A DNA stretch of 64,000 nucleotides from assembly GCF_000143885.2 (NCBI RefSeq), contig NC_018581.1:3410001-3474000 (forward strand). The letters run 5' to 3'. The notes under the pieces were generated by a model. That model ran no database searches, had not been told where the DNA came from, and was given only the letters and a program-made list of their open reading frames with translations. The position numbers and the translations under genes are program-made. Shown piece after piece: positions 23,231-32,000 of this stretch (its first letter is position 1; each line of letters opens with the position of its first letter). This stretch comes from Gordonia sp. KTR9 (GTDB lineage: Bacteria; Actinomycetota; Actinomycetes; Mycobacteriales; Mycobacteriaceae).

Positions 23231-24403
23231 TCACTTGTCGAGCGGAACGGTACGGGCGTTCGGGTCGTAGCCCGGCGGCGGTCCCGCGGTGTCATCACCG
23301 GGCGGCCGCGGCGCGTTGGCCGAGCCGCGGATCTGCTGGCGCGGATCCTCGGTCACACAGTACAGATTGGTCGGGATGGTCAGCTCGAGGATCTGCGTCG
23401 GCCGGCGGGGTGTGACCGGGTAGTTGCAGCTCGGGCGCGGGTACACCGATCCGAACGCCCACCATGCACCGTCGTGGAACATGGTGAGGCTCTTGACGCT
23501 GGCATCGCGGATGGCGGGGAACAGCGTCGCGAGAGCCGGCGCACGGAGTGCACCCTGCTCGGCGATGTCGACGAACTGCTTGGTCACGTCGGTGATCGGA
23601 TCGGTCAGCTGGTTGATGGACCCGGCCAGGCTCGTGAACTGCGACGGGCCCCGGTCGAGGAGTTCACGGAGTTCCTGATCGGACGCGGCTGCCGCGTTGA
23701 CCAGAGTGCTCAGACCGGCCACCGTCGTGCCGAGGTCGGGCTGGATCTGCGCGGTCGTCTTGAAGATGGTGCCCGCGTTCTGGATGAACTTGGTGGTCTC
23801 CGGCAGCGCCGTGTACAGCTTCGCGAAGATGGTGCCACCCGAGTCGAAGATCACCGACAGGTCGTTGGTGCCGTCCTCGTTGTACAGCGCGATCTTCAGA
23901 TTGTCCACGGCGGAACGGAGTTTCGCGGGATCGATCTGATTGATCAGTTCCAGCGAGGACTCGAGCAGCTGCGAGAACGGCACGGTCACCTCGGTCTGGT
24001 CGGCCCGGATGACGTCGCCGTCCTTCAGGTAGGGGCCGTCCGAGGTCGCCGGCTGGAAGTCGACGTACTGCTCCCCCGCTGCCGACAGACCCAGCGCCGC
24101 CACCGTGCTGTCGCGGTTGATCTTGTACCGGTCGTCGACCGTGACCACGACCTTGACCGAATCCGGTTGCACCCCAACGGTGTCCACGTCGCCGACGCGC
24201 GCACCGCGCAGCGTGACGCCCGAGGTCTCCTGCAGGCCACCGGAGATGGGGAACTCGATCGTGAGCGAGTACTTGTCGGCGAACGGCTGCCACCGCAGGA
24301 CACCGAGAGCGAGGTAGCCGAGTCCGACGACCATCACCAGCACCAGGGCGATGTTGCCGACGAGTACCGAATTCCTGCGCAGGACACCGAACACGCCGCT
24401 CAT
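23231..24403 (-). CDS. mceF: Mce family protein MceF
   Basis: Sixth Mce subunit. The 390-residue protein has one N-terminal membrane helix (VLVGNIALVLVMVVGLGYLALGVL) and then the MlaD/MCE domain (YSLTIEFPISGGLQETSGVTLRGARVGDVDTV), then a long helical region and a Pro-rich tail. I place the start at the ATG 24401-24403, which overlaps the mceE stop (ATGA) and has AAGGGGG upstream; a GTG 9 nt earlier abuts that ribosome site. Mce proteins assemble hexameric tubes carrying lipid across the periplasm. Confidence 0.9.
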   Translation of the reverse strand: MSGVFGVLRRNSVLVGNIALVLVMVVGLGYLALGVLRWQPFADKYSLTIEFPISGGLQETSGVTLRGARVGDVDTVGVQPDSVKVVVTVDDRYKINRDSTVAALGLSAAGEQYVDFQPATSDGPYLKDGDVIRADQTEVTVPFSQLLESSLELINQIDPAKLRSAVDNLKIALYNEDGTNDLSVIFDSGGTIFAKLYTALPETTKFIQNAGTIFKTTAQIQPDLGTTVAGLSTLVNAAAASDQELRELLDRGPSQFTSLAGSINQLTDPITDVTKQFVDIAEQGALRAPALATLFPAIRDASVKSLTMFHDGAWWAFGSVYPRPSCNYPVTPRRPTQILELTIPTNLYCVTEDPRQQIRGSANAPRPPGDDTAGPPPGYDPNARTVPLDK

Positions 24404-25569
24404 CCGCAACACCCCCTTGTCCCGGTGATCCGCGCCAGCAGGCGGGTCAGTGTCTGCTGCAACGCCGCCGAACCCTCGTCGACGTCCTGGATCTCGGGCA
24501 ACCTGCTCGCCGAGTCGAATCCGACGCCCGGGCTGAGCCAGTAAACCTTCGACGACACGGCCGCCGCGCTACCCGGCGTGGACTTGACCCACTTCGGCGT
24601 GAGCGTGTGCAGGTTGTCGGCCAGCGATCCGAGCGGGCCGGCGGCCTGACGGAGGCCGGCCAGCACGGTCGACAGATGACCGAGCATCTCCACGAGATTG
24701 TCCTGGTCGGTGTCGAGGAAATCGTTGGTGGCGGCGGTGACCTGCTGGGTCTTGTCCAGAGTGGTCAGGATCGTGGCGATCTGCCCGTTCAGCGACTCCA
24801 GCGCCGGACCCAGCTTGTTGATCGACGCCATGATCTGCGCGCGCCCGTCGGCGAGTTGTCCGGTGAGCACACGCGTGGTGGCCAGCGATCGATCGACCGC
24901 GGCCGAACTCTGGTTGAGCTTCCGGATGCCGGTCGTCATGCCACGGATCGCGCCGTTGAGGTCCGACGGGTTCGTCGCGACCGCACTGCTCAGTTCGGTG
25001 AGGATGATGGTCAGTGAGTTCAGCGACCCGCTGTCCACGACCCCGCTCATGCTGATCAGCAGATCCTCGACCGTCGCGGCGGCCGACGTCGGGCCGGTGA
25101 GGGTGTCACCGTCGACCATCAGACCGTCCTTCGCCTCGATCGGCGGCAGCAACGCGACGAACACGTCGCCCAGGGGCGTCGCCTGGCGCAGCTCGGCGCC
25201 CGTGCCCACCGGGAGGTTGGTCTTCTTGCTGACCTCCATCGTCACCACGGCGGTGTAGTCCTTGGCGACGAGGTCGGTGACCTGCCCGACGTCGTTTCCG
25301 TTGAGCTTCACCTTCGCTCGCGTCGGCAGGTTCAGCGCGTTGTCGAAGTTCGCGGTCAGCGTGATCGAGTCCCCGATGCCGCCAGGTGCGGGCAGTGGGA
25401 TCTGTTCGACCGTGAGACTCGGGAGCAGTCCGCAGCCGGTGAGTCCCATCAGGGCGGCGAGCAACACCGCGAGCACGCCGCCCCGGCGGACGCCGCGGCG
25501 CGAGGGCGCCGGCGACGGACGCCCGGCCGATCCCGCGCGGTCCAGCGAGTGCATCGTCGCCGTTCTCAT
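24400..25569 (-). CDS. mceE: Mce family lipoprotein MceE
   Basis: A 389-residue lipoprotein: Arg-rich N-terminus, hydrophobic stretch GGVLAVLLAALMGLTGCGLL, with the lipobox LTGC (Cys about 46). The MCE domain follows (GDSITLTANFDNALNLPTRAKVKLNGNDVGQVTDL), then long helices. MceE is the usual lipoprotein member of mce operons. Its ATG overlaps the mceD stop by 4 nt and its stop overlaps mceF. Confidence 0.92.
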   Translation of the reverse strand: MRTATMHSLDRAGSAGRPSPAPSRRGVRRGGVLAVLLAALMGLTGCGLLPSLTVEQIPLPAPGGIGDSITLTANFDNALNLPTRAKVKLNGNDVGQVTDLVAKDYTAVVTMEVSKKTNLPVGTGAELRQATPLGDVFVALLPPIEAKDGLMVDGDTLTGPTSAAATVEDLLISMSGVVDSGSLNSLTIILTELSSAVATNPSDLNGAIRGMTTGIRKLNQSSAAVDRSLATTRVLTGQLADGRAQIMASINKLGPALESLNGQIATILTTLDKTQQVTAATNDFLDTDQDNLVEMLGHLSTVLAGLRQAAGPLGSLADNLHTLTPKWVKSTPGSAAAVSSKVYWLSPGVGFDSASRLPEIQDVDEGSAALQQTLTRLLARITGTRGCCG

Positions 25570-26666
25570 TTCGTCAACTCCAGCATCGCCGAGTAGATAC
25601 CGAGATCGGGCCCGAAGTCCTTGAGCTTGCCCGTCCGGCAGCCGTCCTTCTGCAGATTGATCGCCTCACAGAACTCGGCGAGCAGTTCGTTGTCGACGAG
25701 GGACTTGTCGAGCAGCACCTGCGCGCGCCACGCGCCCTGTTCGGCCGAGATGGAGTTACTCAGGTTCTGGAAGAGCAGCGGCCCGACGTCGATGGTCTCC
25801 ACGACCTGCCGCGAATAGTCGCTGAGGTTCGCGGTCAGCGCCGCGAGCCGGTCGAACGACACCGACATGGTGTTGGTGTTGTTCTGCAGGAACACGGTCG
25901 TGTTCTGCAGGGTCTGGTTGAGGTTCCCCAACGTCGCGAGCAGACCCGGCGCCTGGTCGCCCAGCAGCTCCGACACCTCGTTGACGGACTTCGAGAACGC
26001 GGTCATCTTCGGATAGTTCTGCACGAGAGTCGTGGTCAGCCCCTCGATGGTCTCGAGGATGTCGACGAGGGCATCGCTGTTGCCCGCCACCACATCCGAC
26101 GCCCCGCCGAGTTCGTCCAGTGCCGCGCGGATCTCGTCGCCGTTGCCGGTGGCGATGCCGGAGGTGATGTCGATCATCTCCGCGAGGGGGCCGGGTCCGG
26201 CGCCTTCGCCCTTGAGGGCGACGACCAGACCGTCGATGGCGTCGAACAGTTCGCCGACCGACACCGGGGCCTTCGTCTCCTTCAGGACCGACCCGTCCTC
26301 GAGCTTCGGTCCGCCGTCGTAGGCGGGTGACAGTTCGACGTGCCGGGTGGTGACGATCGAGGTGTTGACGATCGCCGCGGTCGCGTCGGCCGGGACCGGT
26401 ACGTCGCTGTCGATCGTCATGGTCACCTTCACCCGGTCGCCCTGCGGCTCGACCGCGGTGACCTGGCCGACCGGCATGCCGAGGACGGCGACGTCGTTGC
26501 TCACGTAGAGGCCGGCGACGTTGTCGAAGTAGGCCGTGACCTCGATCGCCTGTCCGACCGCCGCCTTCCAGCTCCCCGGGATCATCGAGCAACCCGAGAG
26601 CCCGAGGATGCCGAGCAGTGCGACCCCGACCAGCAGGATCGGGCGGCGAAGTCCGTTGGCGCGCAT
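25566..26666 (-). CDS. mceD: Mce family lipoprotein MceD
   Basis: A 366-residue Mce protein with its own lipoprotein signal: MRANGLRRPILLVGVALLGILGLSGC, lipobox LSGC. The MCE domain starts IEVTAYFDNVAGLYVSNDVAVLGMPVGQVTAVEP. By order (A-B-C-D-E-F) it is MceD, yet in the well-studied mycobacterial operons MceD is not a lipoprotein and is longer. I start at the ATG 26664-26666, which has an AGGACAGG ribosome site and gives a textbook lipoprotein signal; an ATG at 26697-26699 is possible. It overlaps mceE by 4 nt. Confidence 0.88.
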   Translation of the reverse strand: MRANGLRRPILLVGVALLGILGLSGCSMIPGSWKAAVGQAIEVTAYFDNVAGLYVSNDVAVLGMPVGQVTAVEPQGDRVKVTMTIDSDVPVPADATAAIVNTSIVTTRHVELSPAYDGGPKLEDGSVLKETKAPVSVGELFDAIDGLVVALKGEGAGPGPLAEMIDITSGIATGNGDEIRAALDELGGASDVVAGNSDALVDILETIEGLTTTLVQNYPKMTAFSKSVNEVSELLGDQAPGLLATLGNLNQTLQNTTVFLQNNTNTMSVSFDRLAALTANLSDYSRQVVETIDVGPLLFQNLSNSISAEQGAWRAQVLLDKSLVDNELLAEFCEAINLQKDGCRTGKLKDFGPDLGIYSAMLELTK

Positions 26667-26692
26667 CGTCGTACCTGTCCTCGTGTCCGCGC

Positions 26693-27682
26693 TCAGCATC
26701 CGTCCACCACCCGGGCCAGGCACAGCCAGTTGTCCGGGAAGATGCCCCACGGCAGGTAGCCGTTCGCGTAGGGCCCGTCACCGATGACGTTGTTGGTCAG
26801 GCGTGCGGTCACCGGCAGGACCTCCAGCAACTTGCGGAGATTGTTGCGGTTCTTCTCCAGCCCCTGGGTGATCGTGTTCAGGTTCGCCATGATCGGCGCG
26901 AACTGATTCGCGTTCTCGCCGGCCACCGCGGTCGCCTGCTCGGTGAGTTCGGCGATGCCGTCGAGCATCCGGGTGACCAGTTCCTCACGCGCGACGATCT
27001 TCTGGGTCAGGTCGCGCCCCTGCCCGACGATCACGGCGAGCTGGGCCTGGTTGTCGTCCACGATGCTGGTGATCGTCTTGGTGTCGGCGATCAACTGATT
27101 GATCTGGTCCTTGCGATTGGTGATGACCTTCGACATCTGGGTGAGCGCCTCGAAGGTCGGCTCGGTGATGGCCGGTACACCGGCGAGCTGCCGGTTGAGC
27201 GTCCGGATGCTCTCGGAGAGCGTCTTGTCGTCGATGCCGGTCAGGATCGGCGCCCCCGCCTCGATGGTGCGCTGCAGGTCGTAGGGCACGGCGGTCTTCC
27301 CGATGTGTCCGTCGGGCGCGTCCTCGGGTGAATCCCCCAGCGACACATCGATGTAGCGCTGACCGAGCAGCGTGGACATCTTGATCTCCGCCGAGCCGTT
27401 GGCCGTCACCCGGACGTCGCTGTCGACCTTCATGGTGATGGCCACGTGCTGCCCGGCGAGTTCGGTGCCGGTGACCTCGCCGACGTCGATGCCGGCGACG
27501 CGGACCTTGTCCCCAGGCCGGATACCGCCGGCCTGGGCGAAGTCGGCGGTGAGTGTCTGCTTGCCCAGATGTGCGCTCGCGAGGGCCGTCACGCCCAGCA
27601 ACAGGGCGACGATGACGACGGCACCGATCACCCCGGACCACACCCGCCGGTTGTTGCGAAAACTTCTGCGGAACCAGCTCAT
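26693..27682 (-). CDS. mceC: Mce family protein MceC
   Basis: A 329-residue Mce subunit. A membrane helix (VWSGVIGAVVIVALLLGVTAL) is followed by the MCE domain (LTADFAQAGGIRPGDKVRVAGIDVGEVTGTEL) and a helical tail ending WGIFPDNWLCLARVVDGC. The length is short for MceC, which often carries a Pro-rich tail. The ATG at 27680-27682 overlaps the mceB stop; a GTG two codons earlier is possible. Confidence 0.92.
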   Translation of the reverse strand: MSWFRRSFRNNRRVWSGVIGAVVIVALLLGVTALASAHLGKQTLTADFAQAGGIRPGDKVRVAGIDVGEVTGTELAGQHVAITMKVDSDVRVTANGSAEIKMSTLLGQRYIDVSLGDSPEDAPDGHIGKTAVPYDLQRTIEAGAPILTGIDDKTLSESIRTLNRQLAGVPAITEPTFEALTQMSKVITNRKDQINQLIADTKTITSIVDDNQAQLAVIVGQGRDLTQKIVAREELVTRMLDGIAELTEQATAVAGENANQFAPIMANLNTITQGLEKNRNNLRKLLEVLPVTARLTNNVIGDGPYANGYLPWGIFPDNWLCLARVVDGC

Positions 27683-28713
27683 CGGCACACCACCGAGTGA
27701 CTCGTGCCACCGATCTTGTTGAAGATCCCGGGCGGGAGCAGGACGTCACCGATCGCGACGTCGAGATCACATGCATAGATGTTCAAGTAAGCGCCCTCAC
27801 CGAGCACGAGCGGGAAATGACCGAGGAAGACCGGGGCGTCGACCGCCATCCGATCGAGTTTGGCGCCGTTGCTGATCAGCGTGTTGGTGGCGATCCGGCC
27901 GTCCGTCGCGGCGTCGGCGAGGCTCTGCCGGCTCTCACTCAGCACGTCGGCGAAACCGCTTGCGGTCCGGCCGATGTCGGTCACCGCGCTACCGAAGGCC
28001 GCCGAGTTGGAGTTGAGGTTGGCGATCAGCGCCGACATCGACTCGATCACGGTGCCCAGCTGGCCGCCCTGCCGCGAGAGGTCACGCATCACCACACTCA
28101 GGTTGTTGATGATCGCACCGAGCACGACGTCACGATTGGCGGTGTCCTCAGCGAGCCGTCCGACCTCGGCGACCGTATAGCTCAGCGACACCGAATTGCC
28201 TTGGAACGCTTGGATCAATCCCTCGGACAGGGCGTTGACCTGCTCCGGGGTGAGGGTCTCGAACACCGGCTGGAATCCGGCCAGCAGGGTGGTGACGTCG
28301 AAGGAATCCTCGGAGGGCAGCTGCAGCGTCGACCCCGGGTCGAGAGGTCGGCTCTCCCGGTCCGGGACCAGTGTCAGGTTCAGATACCGCTGGCCGATGA
28401 GGTTCTGGTAGCGGATCGCCGCGCGGGTGTTGGTGAACACCTGCTGGTTGTTCTGCACCTCGAAGGAGACCCGGGCGCGGCCGTCGGCGAGTTCGATCTG
28501 GTCCACCCGGCCGACGCGGACGCCGGCCATGCGGACGTCATCGCCCGTCGCGAGACCCGACGCATCACCGAAGTAGGTGGTGTAGCTGTTGGTCGATCCC
28601 GGCACCGAACGTTCCAGCGTCGAGAAGATCACGTAGGTGACCAGCAATGCTGCGATGCCGAAGATCGTGAACCCGATCAGCGGTTTGCGGATCGACCCCG
28701 AAGCCGCGCTCAT
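27679..28713 (-). CDS. mceB: Mce family protein MceB
   Basis: A 344-residue Mce subunit. The membrane helix PLIGFTIFGIAALLVTYVIF is followed by the MCE domain (YFGDASGLATGDDVRMAGVRVGRVDQIEL) and the characteristic YQNLIGQRYLNLTL. The tail ends in the LNIYACDLDVAIG segment typical of MceB. The ATG overlaps the mceA stop and the gene's stop overlaps mceC. Confidence 0.92.
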   Translation of the reverse strand: MSAASGSIRKPLIGFTIFGIAALLVTYVIFSTLERSVPGSTNSYTTYFGDASGLATGDDVRMAGVRVGRVDQIELADGRARVSFEVQNNQQVFTNTRAAIRYQNLIGQRYLNLTLVPDRESRPLDPGSTLQLPSEDSFDVTTLLAGFQPVFETLTPEQVNALSEGLIQAFQGNSVSLSYTVAEVGRLAEDTANRDVVLGAIINNLSVVMRDLSRQGGQLGTVIESMSALIANLNSNSAAFGSAVTDIGRTASGFADVLSESRQSLADAATDGRIATNTLISNGAKLDRMAVDAPVFLGHFPLVLGEGAYLNIYACDLDVAIGDVLLPPGIFNKIGGTSHSVVCR

Positions 28714-30044
28714 CGTCCCCCTCCTTGGCCGTCGCCGCCACCGGGCCCGGTGGCGTTCCGCACGTCGAGCGACTGGACGAGCGGTCCCAGCATGATCGTG
28801 TCGGCTGCCGACGGGGTGCGGCGCAACACCGTGCCGAGGGTCTTGTTGTCGGCATCGGTGGTCACGTTGCCGACCGGCTTGTTGCGGCGCATTCCGTCGG
28901 AGGGATAGATCGACAGCGGACCCGACATCGTCGGCCCGGTCCCCGTTCCCGGCCCGACGCACCCCGGACCGCGCAGGGTTCCGTAGGGGCCGCCGTCGTA
29001 CACCGGACAGTTCTGCCGGGTGTAGCGCTGGAAGGCGCCGAAACTGACCCCGATGTTGAGCTGTACGTGCCCGTTGGTGCCGGTGAACACCGTCAGCACC
29101 CGAGCGGCCAGATTGTTGAGTGCGATCACGCCCTGGGGCAGCGAGTTCGGTTCCAGGACAAGCGCACCCAGCATCCGGTTCAGATCGGTCACGATGCGCT
29201 GGCCGCCGTCGCCGTTGCGTGCGAAGAGCAACTGGGTCTGATCGATCAGTCCCTGGCTCGCCGTCAGCACAGCGGTCAGGTCACGCTGCTTCTCCGCGAG
29301 CGTCACCGCCGGGATCACACTGCGCCCCAACGTGTCGAGGAGTTGCGGCGCCGACTGCGACAGTCCGGTGAGCGCGGCGTCGAAATTGTCGAAACCGGGA
29401 GGCGCGCCCGGCGGAAACTGGGCGTTGATGGAGTCGAAGTAGTTCCGCAACACACCGACGAACGACCCGAACACCGATCCGCCGCCTTTGAGTGCGTCGG
29501 CGATGGTGCCGAGGACCTGCGCGAGTTCTTCCGGCGGTACGGCGTCGAGGATCTGCTTCAGCTCGTTCTGGGCGTCCTGCAGTTTGATCGTCTCGAGCGA
29601 CTTGTCGGCCGGGATCACATCCCCCGCGGACAACCGGTCGGTGCCCACCTCGGCGGGCGGGACCAGTTCGACGGAGTTGACGCCGAACAGGTTCGACGGA
29701 ACCGTCCGCGCGGTCACCGACGCGGGGATCCCCTCGGCCTGGGCGGGCTCGATGTCGATGCCCACGTTCTTGATCAGCCGGGCGGCGTCGGCCTGCGAGT
29801 CGTCGTCGACGGCGATGGACTTGACCGTCCCGACGATGAGCCCGTTGTACCGGACGTCGGCGCCGTTGGAGAGGCCGTCGCCGACATCGACGAGGTCGGC
29901 GGTCACGGCCACCGTCTTGCTGAACGTCCCCTGGTAACGCATGAAGAGCAGCACGAAGATGACGAGCAGGACGAGCAGGAAGGCGACGCCCCGCAGCACG
30001 TACTGCAGCAGTGAGGGATTACGTCCGTCGGTCGCGATGTTCAC
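28710..30044 (-). CDS. mceA: Mce family protein MceA
   Basis: First Mce subunit, 444 residues. Membrane helix VLRGVAFLLVLLVIFVLLFM, MCE domain (VTADLVDVGDGLSNGADVRYNGLIVGTVKSI), the VPSNLFGVNSVELVPP segment, long helices, and a Cys-containing C-terminal part ending in a Gly-rich GGGDGQGGGR tail. The GTG at 30042-30044 is preceded by GAGGGGGA. It follows yrbEB after 10 nt. Confidence 0.92.
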   Translation of the reverse strand: MNIATDGRNPSLLQYVLRGVAFLLVLLVIFVLLFMRYQGTFSKTVAVTADLVDVGDGLSNGADVRYNGLIVGTVKSIAVDDDSQADAARLIKNVGIDIEPAQAEGIPASVTARTVPSNLFGVNSVELVPPAEVGTDRLSAGDVIPADKSLETIKLQDAQNELKQILDAVPPEELAQVLGTIADALKGGGSVFGSFVGVLRNYFDSINAQFPPGAPPGFDNFDAALTGLSQSAPQLLDTLGRSVIPAVTLAEKQRDLTAVLTASQGLIDQTQLLFARNGDGGQRIVTDLNRMLGALVLEPNSLPQGVIALNNLAARVLTVFTGTNGHVQLNIGVSFGAFQRYTRQNCPVYDGGPYGTLRGPGCVGPGTGTGPTMSGPLSIYPSDGMRRNKPVGNVTTDADNKTLGTVLRRTPSAADTIMLGPLVQSLDVRNATGPGGGDGQGGGR

Positions 30045-30054
30045 GGTCTCCCCC

Positions 30055-30921
30055 TCATCCCGAGATCTTGATTCCGGGCGAAGTGCCCCAGAACACGAGT
30101 GTCATGACCAGATTCGCGAACACGATGACGATGATCGCGAGGCGGATGGCATGTCCGGCAGCAACTCCCACACCTTCGGGGCCCCCTGAGGCGAAGTAGC
30201 CGTAGTAGCACTGGATGAAGGTCGTGAGCAGGACGAAGACGATCACCTTGATGAACGAGAACAACATGTCCCACGAGACGAGGAACTGGTTGAAGTAGTA
30301 CAGGTAGGTGCCGCCGCCCTGACCGCTCTGCACCATGAACATGAACTGGCAGGCGAGGTAGTTCGCGGCCAGCGACACCGAGTAGAGCGGCACGATCGCC
30401 AGGACCGCGGCACACATCCGGGTGGTGACGAGATAGGGCAGCGGCCGGATCGCGATCGCCTCGAGCGCGTCGATCTCCTCCGCGATGCGCATCGACCCCA
30501 ACTGCGCGGTGAACCGGCATCCCGACTGTGCGGTGAACGCGGTGGCGGCGAGCAGCGGCGCGATCTCACGGGTCGTCGCGAATGCGGACAGACCACCGGT
30601 CACCGGCGACATGCCGAGCAGGTTGAGGGCGGTGTAGCCCTCGATCCCCACCGTCGCGCCACCCATGATCCCGAGGATCACCATGACGCCGACGGTGCCG
30701 CCGCCGACCACGATGGCACCGTTGCCCCACGCCACGTCGGCCAGGAGACGCCAGACCTCTTTGCTGTAGTGGCGGAACGCCAGCGGCACCGCAACGATGG
30801 ACCGGACCAGGAAGGTGATCAGGTGGCCCATCGCGGCGAGCGCATCACGCGGACCGCGGTACACCGACTTGGCGGCCTCGAGCGGCCGCAGGGCCGGAGG
30901 CACATACCGTGACGCGGTCAT
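30055..30921 (-). CDS. yrbEB: YrbE/MlaE-family permease, subunit B
   Basis: Permease half of the Mce ABC-type lipid importer, 288 residues, with about five or six membrane segments. The MlaE signature is around GLSAFATTREIAPLLAATAFTAQSGCRFTAQLGSMRIAEEIDALEAIAIRPLPYLV, which includes the EIDAL coupling region that contacts the ATPase MceG. MceG is not in this window. The ATG at 30919-30921 lies 1 nt after the yrbEA stop. Confidence 0.95.
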   Translation of the reverse strand: MTASRYVPPALRPLEAAKSVYRGPRDALAAMGHLITFLVRSIVAVPLAFRHYSKEVWRLLADVAWGNGAIVVGGGTVGVMVILGIMGGATVGIEGYTALNLLGMSPVTGGLSAFATTREIAPLLAATAFTAQSGCRFTAQLGSMRIAEEIDALEAIAIRPLPYLVTTRMCAAVLAIVPLYSVSLAANYLACQFMFMVQSGQGGGTYLYYFNQFLVSWDMLFSFIKVIVFVLLTTFIQCYYGYFASGGPEGVGVAAGHAIRLAIIVIVFANLVMTLVFWGTSPGIKISG

Positions 30922-30922
30922 C

Positions 30923-31780
30923 TCACACCACCTTCGCCGGGAACAGGATCGTGAACAGCTGCGTCAGGATCACGTTCACCGTGAACAGCAGCAGGACCGA
31001 GTTGACGACGGCGGCGTTGACCGAGTTGGCCACGCCGGCGGGCCCGCCCTTCGTCGAGAGGCCGCGATCGCAGGCGACGATCGCCACGATCGCGCCGAAT
31101 ATGACGGCCTTGGCCAACGCGAACATCAGGTCGGAGGTGGTCGCGAAGGACGCGAAGGTGCCGGTGTAACTGCCCGGTGTCCCGCCCTGGAAGTAGACGT
31201 TGAAGACGTAACCGGTGATGAACCCGACGAAGCAGACGAAGCCACAGAGCAGGAAGCTGACCACCATGGTGGCGAGCAGTCGAGGCGAGATGAGGCGCTC
31301 GATCGGGTTGACGCCCATGACGCGCATCGCGTCGATCTCGTCGCGGATGGTGCGCGAGCCGAGGTCGGCGGCGATGGCCGAACCGACGGCACCGGCCAGG
31401 AGCAACGAGGTGACCAGCGGGGCGCCCTGCCGGATCACGCCCAGGCCCGTGGCGGCACCGGAGAACGAGGTCGCACCGACCTGACCGGCGATGTTGGACA
31501 CCTGGATCGACACGATGACGCCGATCGGGATGGCGACGAGGAGCGTCGGGAAGACCGAGGTGCTGGCCATGAAGGCGCACTGCCGGACGAACTCGCCGAA
31601 CGGGAAGCGTCGCTTGAAGAGATCGACGAAGAGCGTCCGGAACACCTCGACGAACATGCCGAGCTGGCGTCCGAAGGTGTCGAACGAGGCGACGATATGG
31701 CCGTCATACCACGACCGAACCGCCCCCGGTCTCTTGCGACCCACCTCCTCGTCGTCCGAGGTGACTGCGTTAGTGCTCAA
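30923..31780 (-). CDS. yrbEA: YrbE/MlaE-family permease, subunit A
   Basis: First gene of the mce operon, 285 residues with five or six membrane segments. The coupling region reads AIAADLGSRTIRDEIDAMRVMGVNPIERLISPRLLA. The start appears to be TTG at 31778-31780, because an in-frame stop (TAG) lies two codons upstream and the protein begins STNAVTSDDEEVGRKRPG. YrbEA and YrbEB form the membrane permease dimer through which Mce-delivered lipid enters. Confidence 0.93.
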   Translation of the reverse strand: MSTNAVTSDDEEVGRKRPGAVRSWYDGHIVASFDTFGRQLGMFVEVFRTLFVDLFKRRFPFGEFVRQCAFMASTSVFPTLLVAIPIGVIVSIQVSNIAGQVGATSFSGAATGLGVIRQGAPLVTSLLLAGAVGSAIAADLGSRTIRDEIDAMRVMGVNPIERLISPRLLATMVVSFLLCGFVCFVGFITGYVFNVYFQGGTPGSYTGTFASFATTSDLMFALAKAVIFGAIVAIVACDRGLSTKGGPAGVANSVNAAVVNSVLLLFTVNVILTQLFTILFPAKVV

Positions 31781-32000
31781 TCCCTACCCTTGCGTCTCGG
31801 CTTACCCGTTCACCGGCCGTCAGGTCGCGATCGCGCTCGTCGTCGCCGACGCGCGTCCTCGTTTCCGCAGAACCTCTTCGCGTGCCCCCCGTGGGCAGGA
31901 GCGCCGCGGGTAACATACCCCATTCTCGTGGTCGAAATGTGTCCGGCCTCACAGTAGCGCCCGACTGCGCCTGTCCGAGGTCCGACATACCTTGCATGAT
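31781..32000. promoter_or_regulatory. Divergent intergenic region between the mce operon and treZ
   Basis: About 220 nt with no gene. It holds a short palindrome GGGTAACATACCC at 31908-31920; on the minus strand this contains TATGTT, a possible -10 for the mce operon. A TACCTT hexamer at 31988-31993 lies 7 nt before the treZ GTG and may drive a leaderless treZ mRNA. I see no clear KstR-type motif. Confidence 0.5.

Noticed and set aside
22150..23415. Plus-strand frames opposite the mas gene
   Set aside because: Composition is that of an antisense frame (Ser/Arg-rich, no domain); mas on the minus strand has a membrane helix and the expected place in the mce operon.
31781..32000. KstR (cholesterol regulator) site controlling the mce operon
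   Set aside because: No TNNAACNNGTTNNA-like motif found in the gap; no cholesterol genes adjoin the operon, so mce4 identity is not supported.
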